DNA from: Pachyseris speciosa
Lineage: Eukaryota; Cnidaria; Anthozoa; Scleractinia; Pachyseridae
Assembly (NCBI GenBank): GCA_016490735.1
Contig: JAEMWC010000242.1
Span: forward strand, 579,501 to 643,500
DNA length: 64,000 nt
Direction: 5' to 3'
The notes under the pieces are model-generated. The model was not told the origin of the DNA, did not search any database, and worked only from the letters and a program-made list of their open reading frames with translations. Position 1 is the first letter of the stretch; every line of letters begins with the position of its first letter. The position numbers and the translations under genes are program-made. Positions 36,011 through 48,703 of the stretch are shown in pieces.

Positions 36011-37439
36011 AAACCTCACAACTGATCACGTTTCAAGTCCAAAGGGTCTTTCTGGGAGTGGAAGAGTCAAGATTTAAGCAAGGGAATAACAGATAATTAA
36101 AGGATTGTTTAAAAAGGAAAAATGGTAATGTGTATAGTTCATGGGCCACAAAAACGTAATAAATGTTACGTATAAAGAAAGAAATTTATCACAAAGTTCC
36201 TGCCGCCCTAAATGAAATCCATTTCCGCACATAATTATTGTCTCACCTATATGAACGCAATTTGTTATTGCTGATTCCAGTAAAGCAATTTTCATGTCAA
36301 CCAGTTTGTCAACCATGTTTGAAAAGGAGTTCAATTCAACTTTTCCCGTCGTTTTCTCACAAATGATGGTAAAATCCAACAGCAGTTTTGTTTTTTGTTA
36401 GTTATTACCCCGCTTTGAGGAGGTGATGCTCTGAAGAGTGCCTAAGATTTTTCTCAGCACGAGTCAAACGAAAATAGTACAGTGTTATTACAACATGACA
36501 GTAATCCAGCAAAGTAAATACATGGCACATTGTTTACACAAAGGCTTTCGAACTGCTTCATTGATGCCTTTAGAAAATTTAGAAATAGGAAGTACGTAAA
36601 TCCTCTTCGGATGCAGATATTAATTTTACTGCTCCCAGGTAGAGTACGGCATGAAGGAAAACTGTATAAGTTAGAGACTCGTACAAACAGTTTTTTCTTT
36701 CCTGGTCGCTTAAGAGCGAAAGCTGATAATAGCAAATATTTTACAGTTATGGCGGGCCTGAGACATGATTAAGCCGACTTCAACGAGAAACAAGACGCAA
36801 TATTTCAACGGTTTTTATAAGATTTCCTTTATTTGCAGTTTAGAATTTGTATCTGGGCACCTGTACACTTCGGTTTTGTCCACTGTTTCATTTAACTCGT
36901 GGAACGCCGTGGATCGTTTTTAACAAGTCGTTGTTTTTATAAGGGAAATATGAACAATGTTTCATAGGATACAAGTAAACCTAAAGATCCAGGTTAGGAA
37001 AGCGTTTCACATTACTGCAAATCTTACAGTAATCTCGTAACCCCACATGATTTTAATTCAATTTTCTAATTTTAATAAAAGCAAATTTCTGTGTGAACAA
37101 GAGAAATACCGGTGATTCCACTATATATGAACTTCCTGCAGTCCCAGAGATTGTCGATTTAACATTCTACTTCGATTTCGTTGGAAAACCCACAGGCAAA
37201 GAGAATCGCACTATATGACAGTTCATACATTTCAATACGACTTTTGACCTGAAAAAATATTTGAAATGATGTGAATCGGACCAACGGTCTAAACTAATAT
37301 GCTGCCCAATCTTTTTTCTTGATATAAAGATCACGTACACTTTATTCACAGGAACTTTACAATCCCAAAATGCGAGCAGTAATCTCCCCCGAAAGGTACT
37401 TTCCAGTGATGGTATTTGTAAGCTGTAAATGTATTTTTT

Positions 37440-38410
37440 TTTTCAGTAACAACTGTAGCTGAACAGCACTTTCATGTGCTGCTGTGTATTATGCTTTACA
37501 AAGTAGTTCTTACTTTGATTCTGTGAGCATAAACCAAACGCATGGCACCTTAAATGAAAGCTACTGAGCAGTACTTCCCTGTGGTGCTGTTTATTATGCT
37601 GTACAAGGTGGTTCTAACTTTTCGGCCTTTAGATGAAATCCTAAAGTATACTGAACAATTCAAATGAAAGCTACTGAGCAGTACTTTCCTGTGGTGCTGT
37701 TTATCGTGCTGTGCAAGGTGGCTCTAACTTTTGAGTCTGTGGATGAAATCCTAAAGTGGGACCATTCAAATGAAAGCTACTGAGCAGTACTTTCCTGTGG
37801 TGCTGTTTATCGTGCTGTGCAAGGTGGCTCTAACTTTTGAGTCTGTGGATGAAATCCTAAAGTGGGACCATTCAAATGAAAGCAACTGAGCAGTACTTTC
37901 CTGTGGTGCTGTTTATCGTGCTGTGCAAGGTGGCTCTAACTTTTGAGTCTGTGGATGAAATCCTAAAGTGGGACCATTCAAATGAAAGCTACTGAGCAGT
38001 ACTTTCCTGTGGTGCTGTTTATCGTGCTGTGCAAGGTGGCTCTAACTTTTGAGTCTGTGGATGAAATCCTAAAGTGGGACCATTCAAATGAAAGCTACTG
38101 AGCAGTACTTTCCTGTGGTGCTGTTTATCGTGCTGTGCAAGGTGGCTCTAACTTTTGAGTCTGTGGATGAAATCCTAAAGTGGGACCATTCAAATGAAAG
38201 CAACTGAGCAGTACTTTTCTCTGGTGTTGTTTATTATGCCGTACAATTTGGCTTAACTCTTTATTTTGAAGATGAAATCCTACCGTATGACCATTCAGAT
38301 TAAAGCTATTGTGCATTACTTTCTTGTGACTGTTCATTATACTGCACAACGTAGTTCTAACCGTCCGGACAAAATTACGAAATTTCACCATTCAAACAAA
38401 AACTATTCAA
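37440..38410 (+). repeat. 106-bp-period repeat array, homogenised core
   Basis: The core at 37671-38210 contains five successive units with an exact 106-bp period (marker CTACTGAGCA or CAACTGAGCA at 37671, 37777, 37883, 37989, 38095 and 38201). Units are almost identical and share TTTATCGTGCTGTGCAAGG, found nowhere else in the window. Flanking units are diverged. Confidence 0.97.
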
Positions 38411-39224
38411 CAGGGTAATACGATATTCTTTCCCTTTTCAATCTCGTGCAGAAACTAGGGAAATCTGCCTCATTTGCAGTGCTAAGCGTGAGAACATAAC
38501 GGTTAAACTGTGAGCAAAGGAGGAGCTGTGAATGACTTCGATTGAAGTTCTTATCACGACGGAAAAGCCACTCGTCAAATGCCGTGATAAGCCGAAGATT
38601 AGTCCACTTAATGGCTCCTCCTTCTTCTTCTTTACCAAAACGATCACAGGCGAAAATTTAAATGGACATGGTAACAGATCTATTTACACCCAGTTCGTAT
38701 TAAGGTATTGTTGAAATCAAAACTTTTTAAAAGGGGAATTTGCAAGGACAAATGCTCTTCTTTGTTTAATATTGACAAGTGAATCAGGTCCGGCGAACCT
38801 TGTCCTAGAGGTACCTTAAAATAGACTGCTCGCGGAGGGTGAACGCAACCAGAGAGGAACGAATTTGTGGTTAAAAGATATTTAAAGAGACAATGGAAGT
38901 CTGTTTACGAATCGGTAATCCTGTCGGCGACTGTTAAAAGCGAATCTCATCGGCTGTCAAAGAAAAATATAGCATACTTGAGGTTTAATCATTCAGTTAT
39001 AGCCTGGAGGTGTAAACCGCGAAAGAATATCGAGACTTAAGGAATCCACGAGTGTTTGGGATTGAATGCGTCTAAAAATAACATACTACTTTTTATGATA
39101 AATAACCTGTTTTTTACTTCCAATGCAGAACTAAAGAAACTCATGGCGTCTGACATTTTGGTTCATAGTTGTTAACGCCACTTCCCTACTTGCTATTTCG
39201 CAGCCAATTCTTCATTCAAGTCAC

Positions 39225-39540
39225 AAGTTCTTACTTTGAGTTTGTGCATGATAAAATCCTTAACAGCTACCATTCAAATGAAAGCTCCTGACTGAGCAAT
39301 ACTTTCCTGTGCTGCTGTAAGTTGAATTAACTTGTGTCAGGGGTTTCTAACGTTCAGGCCTATAGATGAAACATTTGAGTGCGACAATCAAAATGAAAGC
39401 TACATGTATTAACTTCCGTGTTGTATGAATAGCCTGGCGTACTAGATTGTTCTAACGTTTAAACCTGAGGTTGGAACCCATAGTGAGAACCTCTGAAATG
39501 AATGGAAGATACTATACTATACTTTCAACCTGTGTGGTTT
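39225..39540 (+). repeat. Eroded 106-bp-family cluster, + orientation
   Basis: About two to three degenerate units with CATTCAAATGAAAGCTCCTG and ACTTTCCTGTGCTGCTGT. Confidence 0.7.
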
Positions 39541-39649
39541 GTTATCCATCATTTCTACGTACCCAAAGTTTTCTTTTGTCAAAGTAAGAGGCGCTTTCTT
39601 AATTTCTACTCAAGATCTGGCTTCACACAGCAATGTTAAGGACTTCATA

Positions 39650-40350
39650 GATCCACTGACTTAAACGTTCATGAACACCTTGAACAGCACTCTAATAAAC
39701 GGTACTACAGGAAAGGTACCGCTCAGTGGAGGCTCTTATTTGAATGACAGATTTATTTCATTATTTTGCTTAACAAAAGAGCTAGAACCACGTTGCCAAG
39801 TATCAAAAACAATGTCGTAGGAAAGTACTTCTCGCTAGTCTTCCCTTAAATGGTTACACATAAGGATATCATCCACAGACTCAAAAGAAACCACCTTGTA
39901 TTGTATAATAAAAAGTACCACAGGAAAGTACTGTTCTGTATAGCTTTCATTTGAATTGTCACACTTAGGATTTCATCCAGACTCAAACAGTTAGAACCAC
40001 CTTGTACTGCATAATAAGCCGCACCACTGGAAAGTACTGCTCAGTAACTTTCATTTGAATTGTCACACTTTAGGATTTCATCCAGACTCAAACAGTTAGA
40101 ACCACCTTGTACAGCATAATAAGCCGCACCACAGGAAAGTACTGCTCAGTAGCTTTCATTTGAATGGTCACACTTTAGGATTTCATCCACAGACTCAAAA
40201 GTTAGAACCACCTTGTACTGCATAATAAACAGCACCACAGGAAAGTACTGCTCAGTAGCTTTCATTTGAATCATCACACTTACGGATTACATCGTAAGAA
40301 TCAAAAGTTAGAACCACCTTCACAGGAAAGTACTGCCCAATAGCTTAAAC
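39650..40350 (-). repeat. 106-bp-period repeat cluster, - orientation
   Basis: Six to seven units, the inner ones well preserved. It lies directly before the 40353 palindrome and SINE copy. Confidence 0.94.
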
Positions 40351-40352
40351 GA

Positions 40353-40394
40353 GTCATTTTGTTGGTTCGGTATATTACGAACCAACAAAATGAC
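40353..40394. repeat. Perfect 17-bp inverted repeat at the SINE head
   Basis: GTCATTTTGTTGGTTCG and its exact complement flank an 8-bp spacer. The right arm is part of the SINE head shared with the copy at 53599. Confidence 0.92.
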
Positions 40395-40480
40395 CAGCTC
40401 CCAGATGGCATGTTAGCTAAGTTGGTAGAGCACTTATACACCGGTATCTCGGTTGTGGCGGTATAGGGAACTTGGCGAGT
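40368..40480 (+). mobile_element. tRNA-derived SINE, degenerate copy
   Basis: Shares the head ATTACGAACCAACAAAAYGA and CCAGCTCCCAGATGGC with the copy at 53599, followed by an A-box-like TTAGCTAAGTTGGTAGAGC. The B box is not recognisable. Homology fades after about 40420. Confidence 0.7.
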
Positions 40481-41194
40481 GTACCACGTTCGTAAGTTGC
40501 TTCAAAATAGACATATTATTAATTCTATGCTTAATGGCTTTCATTTCTTTTTCTTTTTCTATTTTTTTAAGGTTAGTTTATTGTCTCTGGATACCGAAGT
40601 CGTAAAAACTGAAATATTTGTTAGCATTTTTGATTCATGTCACTTTGAGCGACCAGATTTCAAAACGTGTCAACGAAGTCTTCAGTTTTTTTTTCTAAAA
40701 AGAATAATTCTTTGGCTATGCACGTCTTGAAAACACTTTACAACTATCTCAATAAATTAGTAAAATTGTTGAGAAATTTTCATCTCAAATAAAAATAGAT
40801 TGTAAAATTAGTACTCTGCACTTATGGTATTCATAACGTCCAGAGTCAGCTAATATTCCATAGTTTCCTAAGGACCACCTTCGGTTTACGTTTATTGAAA
40901 TAAAAGGGCACAAACAGCTGCGCTAAACGATGACGCAAATTAAAGACTGAGAGTGTGGAACGCCACACAGTAAGAGGAATATTGGAACAAAGTACTGGAT
41001 TATTAAAGTGCTAGATAAGCTACATCTGCTCTTTTCATGAACAAGGCGCAATTGGTGAAGAACAAGAGAGAAATAAGTCACAATTTCTTGCCAGTAGACA
41101 AACAGACTGGTCTCCTGGTAGTCACTCAACACAAGAAATTCTTCTTAAACCCATCATTGAAGTTTCACTGTTTTCGTACTACGTAGTTTTAATT

Positions 41195-41590
41195 TTGTGA
41201 TCCTTTCCCGTGGTACTGTTTATATACTGAACGAGGAAGTTCTAACTTTTCAGCCTATGGACGATATGCTACATTGTGACCATTCAAATGAAAGCTTCTG
41301 AGCAGTACCTTCCTGTGGTGCTGTTTATTATTATGTTATACAATGTAGTTCTAGTTTTGAAATCAACGTGGCATCCAAATGAGAGCCAGCACTAAGGGGT
41401 ACATCCCCGGAGTGTCCTTAATCATGCTGTAGAATGCGGTTATAGTGTCCAAGAAAAACATCCTACAAGTATGACCATTCAAGGGAAAGTCTGCAATGCT
41501 ATCCTCAGTTTCACTTTTTGAGTCTGCGAATGACAAGTGACCATTAACATGAGTGCTATTGAGGGGTCTTTTCCAATGCTTTGTCTTCTT
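41195..41590 (+). repeat. 106-bp-family cluster, + orientation, eroded
   Basis: One clear unit (41210-41350) followed by two or three strongly diverged ones. It is the last cluster before the repeat-poor Sp5 region. Confidence 0.8.
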
Positions 41591-41599
41591 TTGGTTAAG

Positions 41600-44500
41600 A
41601 GTCTTAGGATATTAACTTATGGTTTCAAGCTGTTCTAATCTGTTTTGTTTATCAAAAACAATTTTTTTTAAAGACAAGAGGACCCGTACCAATAATAGAC
41701 CGACCAGAGAACAAATATCCCCCTAAAATTTCACTTGATCAAAAAAGTCTTTGAAATGAGCTAATAACGACTTTCTGGTGAGGTTTGGTGGCACACACAG
41801 AATACCCAGTATCAACTGGAGCCTAAATTCCTTTTGTATTAGGACCGTGAACTGAGGAGATTTTGGGTGCGAAAGGAGTGCCAGCTGGGGTTTTCGGGAA
41901 GCTAAACAGATGTTTGAAGAAAAGGAGTAAGATTTCTATCACTGAACATTCTGGTAAAGAAACGGATCCGTCTTTTTTTTACAAACATCTATTTTAGGAT
42001 TGAAACGGTACCGATTCGTAATATGGTCGCCCCAGACCACAGTGCTTGTATAGCCAAGTTGACTTGTGTATTGGGCCGGCATCTACTAAACGCTATGACT
42101 AAACGTGGCATGTGACACAGTCGTAGAAACTTATCTCTTGATTCTCCAAGGATTGTTTTTATTCATTTCCGTTGTTAATGCGCCGTAAAACACAAATTTG
42201 AAGACAAGATGCTCAGAACCAGGCATGAAATAAGCAGATATTTTCTGCACTGACCGTAAAGGACGACTGACAAGTGCCGTTGAAAATTATAGCACTGACC
42301 AAAGTTTTCTATCATCGAAACATTTTTCATTGAAAGATAATGACTGAGCTGAAAAAATGAAAAACACAAGCTTCATGATGATATTGCTGTATAAAACTAA
42401 CTCATGCCCAACATTCCTTTTCTGACGGTTTTAAGTATTTTTTTAGTAAGAGGGAACAAGCACGCTATTTGTAAAAATAGAAGCTTTAATCGAGTGCCTA
42501 AATAAAGCGCACCAATCGCTTCATTGTTTTTTAAATAGAACTGATTAAGACCTGAATTTGTCTTACTGAGGGATTGTTGAAAGCTCTTTTCGCTTCTCTT
42601 TTATGCTATTCAGTATTGCAGAAAAAAAAATATTCAAAACTGCTACTTTAAACATTACTTAGGGAACAAGTTGTTTGCAAATGAGAGGGTTTCACCTTTA
42701 CCAAACAATGTTCTTTACAAGGCGTCGTTTTGTTAAAAAAAACATGGCGCAGGTTTTTCTTGTTGAAGGCAGCTCATAACCAAGAGAAAAAAAGCGTAAC
42801 AACTAATAACGTTATCCCATGTTCTGACAGAAAGGAATTAAGGATTTTCTATGTTGTTCAACTCTTAGAGTTTTTCTCAGTCGGCGCAAAACACTATCAC
42901 TGATCAAAACAGGCAACAATAGCTAAAGGATTGAAATTGCATAGGGACGAACCAGCAACAATCAACAATGCATCAAAGCCTTACAGTTAAATCATCAGTT
43001 CCTTATTATGAGCCAAATCATAGATTTAGGAAACTCAAAACAGAAAAGCCCAAAATCTGATGTCCTTAAAAAAGTTTAGAGAGTTTTCTACGAAAGCGTC
43101 TCTTAGGCTATGAATGTCTAACGCAGTAGCGGAGGGAGCCATTGTTAAGATCACCATGCATAGTTCAACAGATAATTGCAATGAGACGCTTTTAAACAAT
43201 GCGGCAACTGCAAAGGCTTTAATGAACAAATAAAAACATATCGCGCTGTTCATTTAAGAGACATTGATCTCGTGTTAAGCATAAACTACAAGACTAACTG
43301 ACAACCTTGTTTGGTATCCGCTGCTAGTCTTCATATCAACATGCTTGAAGGCGGCGTGCGAAAGTAGTCAGATTACAGTATTACTGTGAGTGGAAAAAAA
43401 GGCCCCGCTCTCGCAAGACAACAACGGTTTCGTCCTGGACTGATAACGCGCGGTGTGAAATTTGGATAAGTAAGTGTAAAGTAGTGTGGTTAATGATAAC
43501 GGTGCTGTCAACAGTCGCGAGATTCTAATTGAAGCTGTGAAAAGGTGGAGTTCCCACGGAGAACACGCTGCGATACGGCGGACACCCCGCGGCGTGGAAA
43601 CAGTCAAGCACGGCGTGTTCCACAAAAAACGGCTCGTTGGTAATTCATGATTTTCTATTCAGTGGATGACGTTTGAAGAATTTGAATTAAACAGGTAGAA
43701 AATTGCTTAGCAAGTGAACAAAAGCCGTGGTTTATTAAAAACGAACTCGTGGATGGGCTCGAGAACTGCCAATCAAACTGTTTGAACAAGAGGAATGTTT
43801 GACCTTTCGAAACCGAAAAAGAAATGATAAGAAAACTGTCCAAAGTTCATTTTGCATAGTGTCGAGAAAAAACGCTTCGCCTGATGAAAGAACTGCTCGT
43901 GAGCTCTTATTTGAATGGTAACACTTTAAGGTTTTAACGGTAAAGGTGATAAATTAAGCGAAGTAGTTACCTATGAATCAAAAGCGGTTAAATGTGTCAC
44001 GAGTAGGCCCTGAGAGGAGTGCTTCTAAAAGGAAGTTTCGATATAAGAAAACCACTCGAAACAGTCTCTTAACACTCCAAAACTTCAGATATTTGAAATA
44101 AAATTAGACTATCGCATCAGGGTTTAACGATATACGTTCAACAACAAGCTTATGAACAGCGAGGCGCAGCAGAAGCGCTTGTTTCAACACAATGTGGTCT
44201 TTGAAACCGCGAGCCACACATTTTGTTTCGCTTTTATATTAATTTACTACACTGCTAGGTAAATATAGAACACAGCGTAGAAAACTATGGGAAAACGCTG
44301 AAAGGCTTTGTAACTTATCTCTTGTCGGATAAGGCGAAAAGTGTAGATTTTCGGTGCTTTGAAGTGAAAAATCAAAACAAAATCAGCGAAATGGATCGAG
44401 GGCAGAAATGCGTATGGAAAGAACAAACACCGGATGGCAAAGGCAAACATTAATTAAAGAACTGGTGCGAAACGGCACTACACAATGACAAATTGAAGAA

Positions 44501-46640
44501 AGGAAGTAATTTAGAAAGTAAACTTGAAATCAAAAAGCTAATTCGCTCCTGTGAGGTTTAGACAAGCCGGGCAAAGTGTGTCTAGAAAGCCATTTTGGCC
44601 GCCTGAGATACAAGATGAAAACAGTGAATGACGCTCGCTGGAGTCAGGCAAAAACAGTCGAATTGGTGGCGCTAAGAACAGTGGCTTACCTAAGGACTCG
44701 ACAGATTTCTAGGAAAGTTTGCGGTTTAGTTAATAGATAGCTTGGAGATGAATAGAATTTCTAATTCAAGTACGAAGTTTAGACCTGCTTCAAAGTGAAA
44801 AGTTCAATGAATTTTAAAACCGATTTATGGCGGCGCCATTTTTTGACAGCCAGGTTAAGGATAATACTAACCTGCCAATAAAAGCCTATTAAGATTTTCA
44901 CATTTCTTGTAATGGTGAGAGAAAACTGACACAAGAATGAACTATTGCATAACACTCACTAAGAGGATATTGGAGAGCAAGGTAGTATGCAATAAGAAAC
45001 ACTCATTCAGTCAAGGATATTTCCAGTTGACTTTAAAATAAAAAGCTCTACTAAAGGAGTGTACTCGAAATCTCGGTCTTTAAAATGTGTTGAAAAGACG
45101 TGGACAAAAGATTTTTGTTAGCTATATAGCGCCAGCCTGAGCTTTGAACATTTGTGATTTGCAAGCATTACAGCAAAATAACACACACAGCCGCCCAGAT
45201 TGAAACACTGAATAAAGATCCTACAATCATTTTATACGACTCGTGTCTTAAGTTTCAAGGAAATAAGGTTGTCTCGCAGTCTATAACTGGAATGAGAACT
45301 CCAGTTTCAGTAAAAGATATCATCGAGGAATTAAAAAAATATATATCTAAATATAAGCTATAAGCCTGCTTCACACAATGCTTATATATTGTCTCGAAGA
45401 GTCTTTATATTTCTTCATAGAAATATCAGTAGACCAAATTAATATAGTCCCAGTTTGAATCACAAAAATTATAGCAGGAATTGAAAGAGGCCTTCAATGA
45501 AGGAATAAGAAATAAACCATTGTTTTAGCAAACATTTCAGCTTGGCTTCTCGCCTTTTCCCTGATAACTTGTTTGACCACGCCTTACTCTATAATATTCA
45601 TTCTCCCCTCAGTAACACGCTTACCAAAGCACCTATTGACTACCAGATTCTGTGGCTTTTCTTCACAAGCATTTAAAAACTCTCAATTGTTACTTCAGAT
45701 CCGATGTTTTGAACGCATCCTTAAAAGCCTTAATAATTGTCCAAGGAGCCGGCTTCTCACTAAACAACAAAAAAACGAAACATGTCGTGTACCTCTTTAT
45801 TCGCAGGCTTAATAAACTCACTATAACCTCATGAAAGCTCTTTGCTCTTTTTGTTCCGACTGCTTTAGTCTCCCTGTGTTAGTTGTTTGTTAGCTCAATA
45901 ATGATGCTTGATTCTTTTCAAGTCGGCTTCTGTGAGCCGTAAGGAGTTCCACCCCAACTATTTCTCTCGGACGTTGTAAGGGCCACTTTTGTAAATCACA
46001 GCTTGTATTAACAATGCGCTTTCGCTGTTTTCTCGAGATTGGTCTAGAAATGCGAGAAATGAAGAAATAAACTTTCACGGCCTTTAAGCTGAAATATCAT
46101 GCTTTCCACCTTCAATCGATAACTCTCTTATAAGTCTTGCCTTGAAGACACAACTGCCGAATTTCGAAAAGTCGCTGAAGGCAATATAAAAATACTAACC
46201 GAGATTTAGGGAAATTATCGCTAACTGCGGTTGCGACTATTAGAATCAGTGGAGCCATGATTCTTCAAATTTTAAGCATTTATTTCTCAAAGCAGAATGC
46301 AAAGGTAATTAGTAGCCTTTGTGTAATTGCCAATAACACCACATTTCTGTAAACAGGGCTTGTTCAAAGAGACCGCCTTCAAAGTTCTTAGGCCGCTTTT
46401 AAACCGCCTTACAATGGAGGCAAAAACCCGAGCGAGTTAGCGTCACAAAGTGCACTTTACCTTTGAATAGAAACTCCACTTAGCAAATCAAACCCCAGAA
46501 TCTTGAGTAACCGGAAAGCAGGAGGTTTTGCCTTTCAGCTATTTTGTGATGTATCTGGGACTTCAAAAGCGCCCGCACTCTCGGCTATAAACATATAACT
46601 AACAGACTCGAAGCCCCACACGAATGTTGAGATAAACTAA
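41600..46640. other. Intergenic 3' flank of Sp5, no gene recognised
   Basis: Mostly unique sequence. One eroded 106-bp-family unit (- orientation) lies near 43885-43940. Frames at 43368-43625 (-) and 45154-45363 (+) show no recognisable motif. Confidence 0.5.
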
Positions 46641-46647
46641 AAAAGCG

Positions 46648-46653
46648 TTTATT
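46648..46653 (-). terminator. Possible polyadenylation signal of Sp5
   Basis: AATAAA on the - strand (TTTATT on +), about 340 bp beyond the Sp5 stop. Confidence 0.35.
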
Positions 46654-46988
46654 ATGCCTGTACTTATTTCGATTTATATAACAAGACTCAACGAGGCAGG
46701 ATGCCGTATTTACAACAAATTGTACAATCTTTTCCACAAGATTCGTATTTTCAATTTTTAGGAGTTTTACGTGTGATCAACACACGGTAATAAATATTCA
46801 AGCTTAAAATATTCCTCCCTTTCGATACAGTCGGTTTATATTTAAATTTGCTACAATGAATTCTATAAGAGTTCTTTTTATAGATATAGATAGACAGCTA
46901 CATTACTTGGTGTGAAATGGAAATGGGCCGATTCTGTAGGATAAATATATCTCATGTCCGCTTCAGGTTTTGGCTATTGTCAGTAAAG

Positions 46989-48343
46989 TTAGTGTTCCAC
47001 GTTGATAAAAGTATCGACGTTTGGAACGTCCATTTTATCATGTTCTTCTTGTTTCGGTGTCAGCGCCAGCACGCTACTCATTTGAGCGAGTCTTTGTCCT
47101 TCTTGGACATCAATATTGAGCTCCATGGACATGTCTCTGGTATCTTCTTCCTCCTTAACACTCCCCTCATCCGTTCTGTCCGCGCTCTTCTTGACATTGC
47201 TCTGATGTGTTTTTTGGTGTTTTCTCAAATGATCGCTTCGCATGAATCGTTTACCGCATTCACCGCACTGGAAACGCTTCTCGCCAGTGTGCGTTCTCAA
47301 ATGCCTCTGCAGTTCATCCGAGCGCGTAAAACTCTTTCCACAAAACAGCCAGTTGCAGACGAACGGCCGCTCGCCCGTGTGCCAACGTAGGTGTGCTTTC
47401 AAATGTGAGGTTTTCCCGTACACTTTACCGCAGCCGGGGATATGGCAAATATGCTGCTTTCGCTTCGTTGTGTTGCCAGTCGTAGCTGCGAGCTGGCAAT
47501 TCGGGCATCGACATCTTCTGCATCTTCTTGCGCCAGTGACTTGGTTAGACAAAGGCGAGTTGTACGGGCTTGTTAGATGGTAGGACGCTGGGCTTGGGCT
47601 CCCGTGATAGCTCATGGACGAGATATGACTTGCAGCGGCCACGGAGCTAAGCGCCAAACTCTGTGGAACTGCGCTAGAGATAGGGCTGCGAACAACGGTT
47701 TTACTCGGCTCAACACTCCACCAGTGCAGTCCTCCGATCTCGTTACACTCGGGTTTAAAAGCGGCCGTGCAGCCCAGCGGCAACGTAGCGCTTCTACTCG
47801 AGGCAGGACACGCGTGTACAGCGGCCATGCAAGGTGAAACAGGTCCGCGCGAAGGACTCCCGTGGGATACAGCAAAATTCTGATGGATATGGCTCTTAGG
47901 CGTTGCAGAGAAATAAAACTCCTGAAAAGGAGAGTAATGCGAATCCGCTGGCGGTGTTAGTGGCAGCATCCGCTCTCCGGGACAGCTCATAAGTTGGCTC
48001 ATACTGACTGCGTGTTGGCTGAGCTCGGGAAGAACACCACTGCTAAACTTGCCGTGACATTCGTAATCACGGTGAGCTCCCGGTTGGCCAATTCGACTGC
48101 AAGTAGCGGCTAACAGAGCCAGCGGTGATGGCTTGCGATATTCCTAAAATGAAAAATCACAAACGTTGAGCGCCGAGCGAGTCACAAGTAAACTGAAAAC
48201 GCTATACCGATTTTAATAAATAATACACACACAAGTCGCAACTTTTAGCGACTATTTATGCGTTGGAACAAATCCTTCAACAGTAAAATACCTACATGTG
48301 AAAACGGAAAATATTCAGGTCTCGCTAAGGCGGCTGTGGCCAT
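46989..48343 (-). CDS. Sp5: Sp5 zinc-finger transcription factor, two exons (48343-48296 and 48143-46989)
   Basis: Nuclear DNA-binding regulator; Sp5 is a conserved Wnt/beta-catenin target and in Hydra represses Wnt3. The predicted protein has 400 residues. Exon 1 encodes [16 protein letters not shown]. Exon 2 begins [20 protein letters not shown], the Sp-family N-terminal motif nearly identical to vertebrate SP5. The LTPPAD motif of Sp5 is at about 77-83 and an HWWS block at 156-159. The Btd box ([10 protein letters not shown]) is at 224-233 and three C2H2 fingers are at 249-271, 279-301 and 309-329. The tail is acidic. The ATG at 48343 is the first in its frame after an upstream in-frame TAA. 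The Btd box, the N-terminal motif and finger 2 ([13 protein letters not shown]) separate it from the Sp6-9 gene. Finger 3 (CGECGKRF...HLRKHQKTH) differs slightly from vertebrate SP5. The stop is TAA at 46991-46989. Confidence 0.96.
48144..48295 (-). other. Sp5 intron 1 (152 bp)
   Basis: The donor GTAGGT follows the codon CAT at 48296, and the acceptor CATTTTAG precedes GAA at 48143. Phase 0. Splicing joins the MATAAL... start to the [10 protein letters not shown] motif without a stop. Inferred from sequence, not from a transcript. Confidence 0.8.
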
Positions 48344-48569
48344 GTCGACGGGAATTTTCACGATGAATTTTTCTTGAGGACGATTTGATCTGCGCGTTGT
48401 TCGTGTCCGATGTTACGCCGGCAAGAGCCAAGAGTAAATGAAACCTGCCTTCCCTCCTACACACAAAAGCCTTCAGCTGGTCTGCGAGCCGGTGGCGGAG
48501 AAAACAGACTAAATGTAATTAGACAAACGATGCCGCCTGCCAATAGCAGACCAGAGGCGGAGACTCATG

Positions 48570-48575
48570 CTTATA
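48570..48575 (-). promoter_or_regulatory. TATA-like element upstream of Sp5
   Basis: TATAAG on the - strand, about 230 bp before the Sp5 start codon. A plausible core promoter position, but a weak match. Confidence 0.25.
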
Positions 48576-48642
48576 CTCTTCTCACAGCAATGTTGTTATC
48601 GTAAATAAGGTGCTATTATCAGAGATGATAGAGGAGGAGCGA

Positions 48643-48650
48643 GAGGGCGG
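48643..48650 (+). promoter_or_regulatory. GC box (GAGGGCGG) upstream of Sp5
   Basis: Sp-type binding site about 300 bp before the Sp5 start codon. Sp5 autoregulation is documented in Hydra, so this is a candidate self-binding site. Motif evidence only. Confidence 0.35.
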
Positions 48651-48703
48651 CGAACTAATGAACAAAATCAAAAGAAGGGACATTTTATGATTGGATTTCT
48701 ATG

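Noticed and set aside
45154..45363. 69-codon lysine-rich ORF
   Set aside because: Opens with a non-ATG codon, length is within chance expectation, and no motif or neighbouring exon was found.
46989..48002. Sp5 starting at the internal Met at 48002
   Set aside because: The frame continues upstream through the conserved [10 protein letters not shown] motif to a splice acceptor, so the N-terminus would be cut short.
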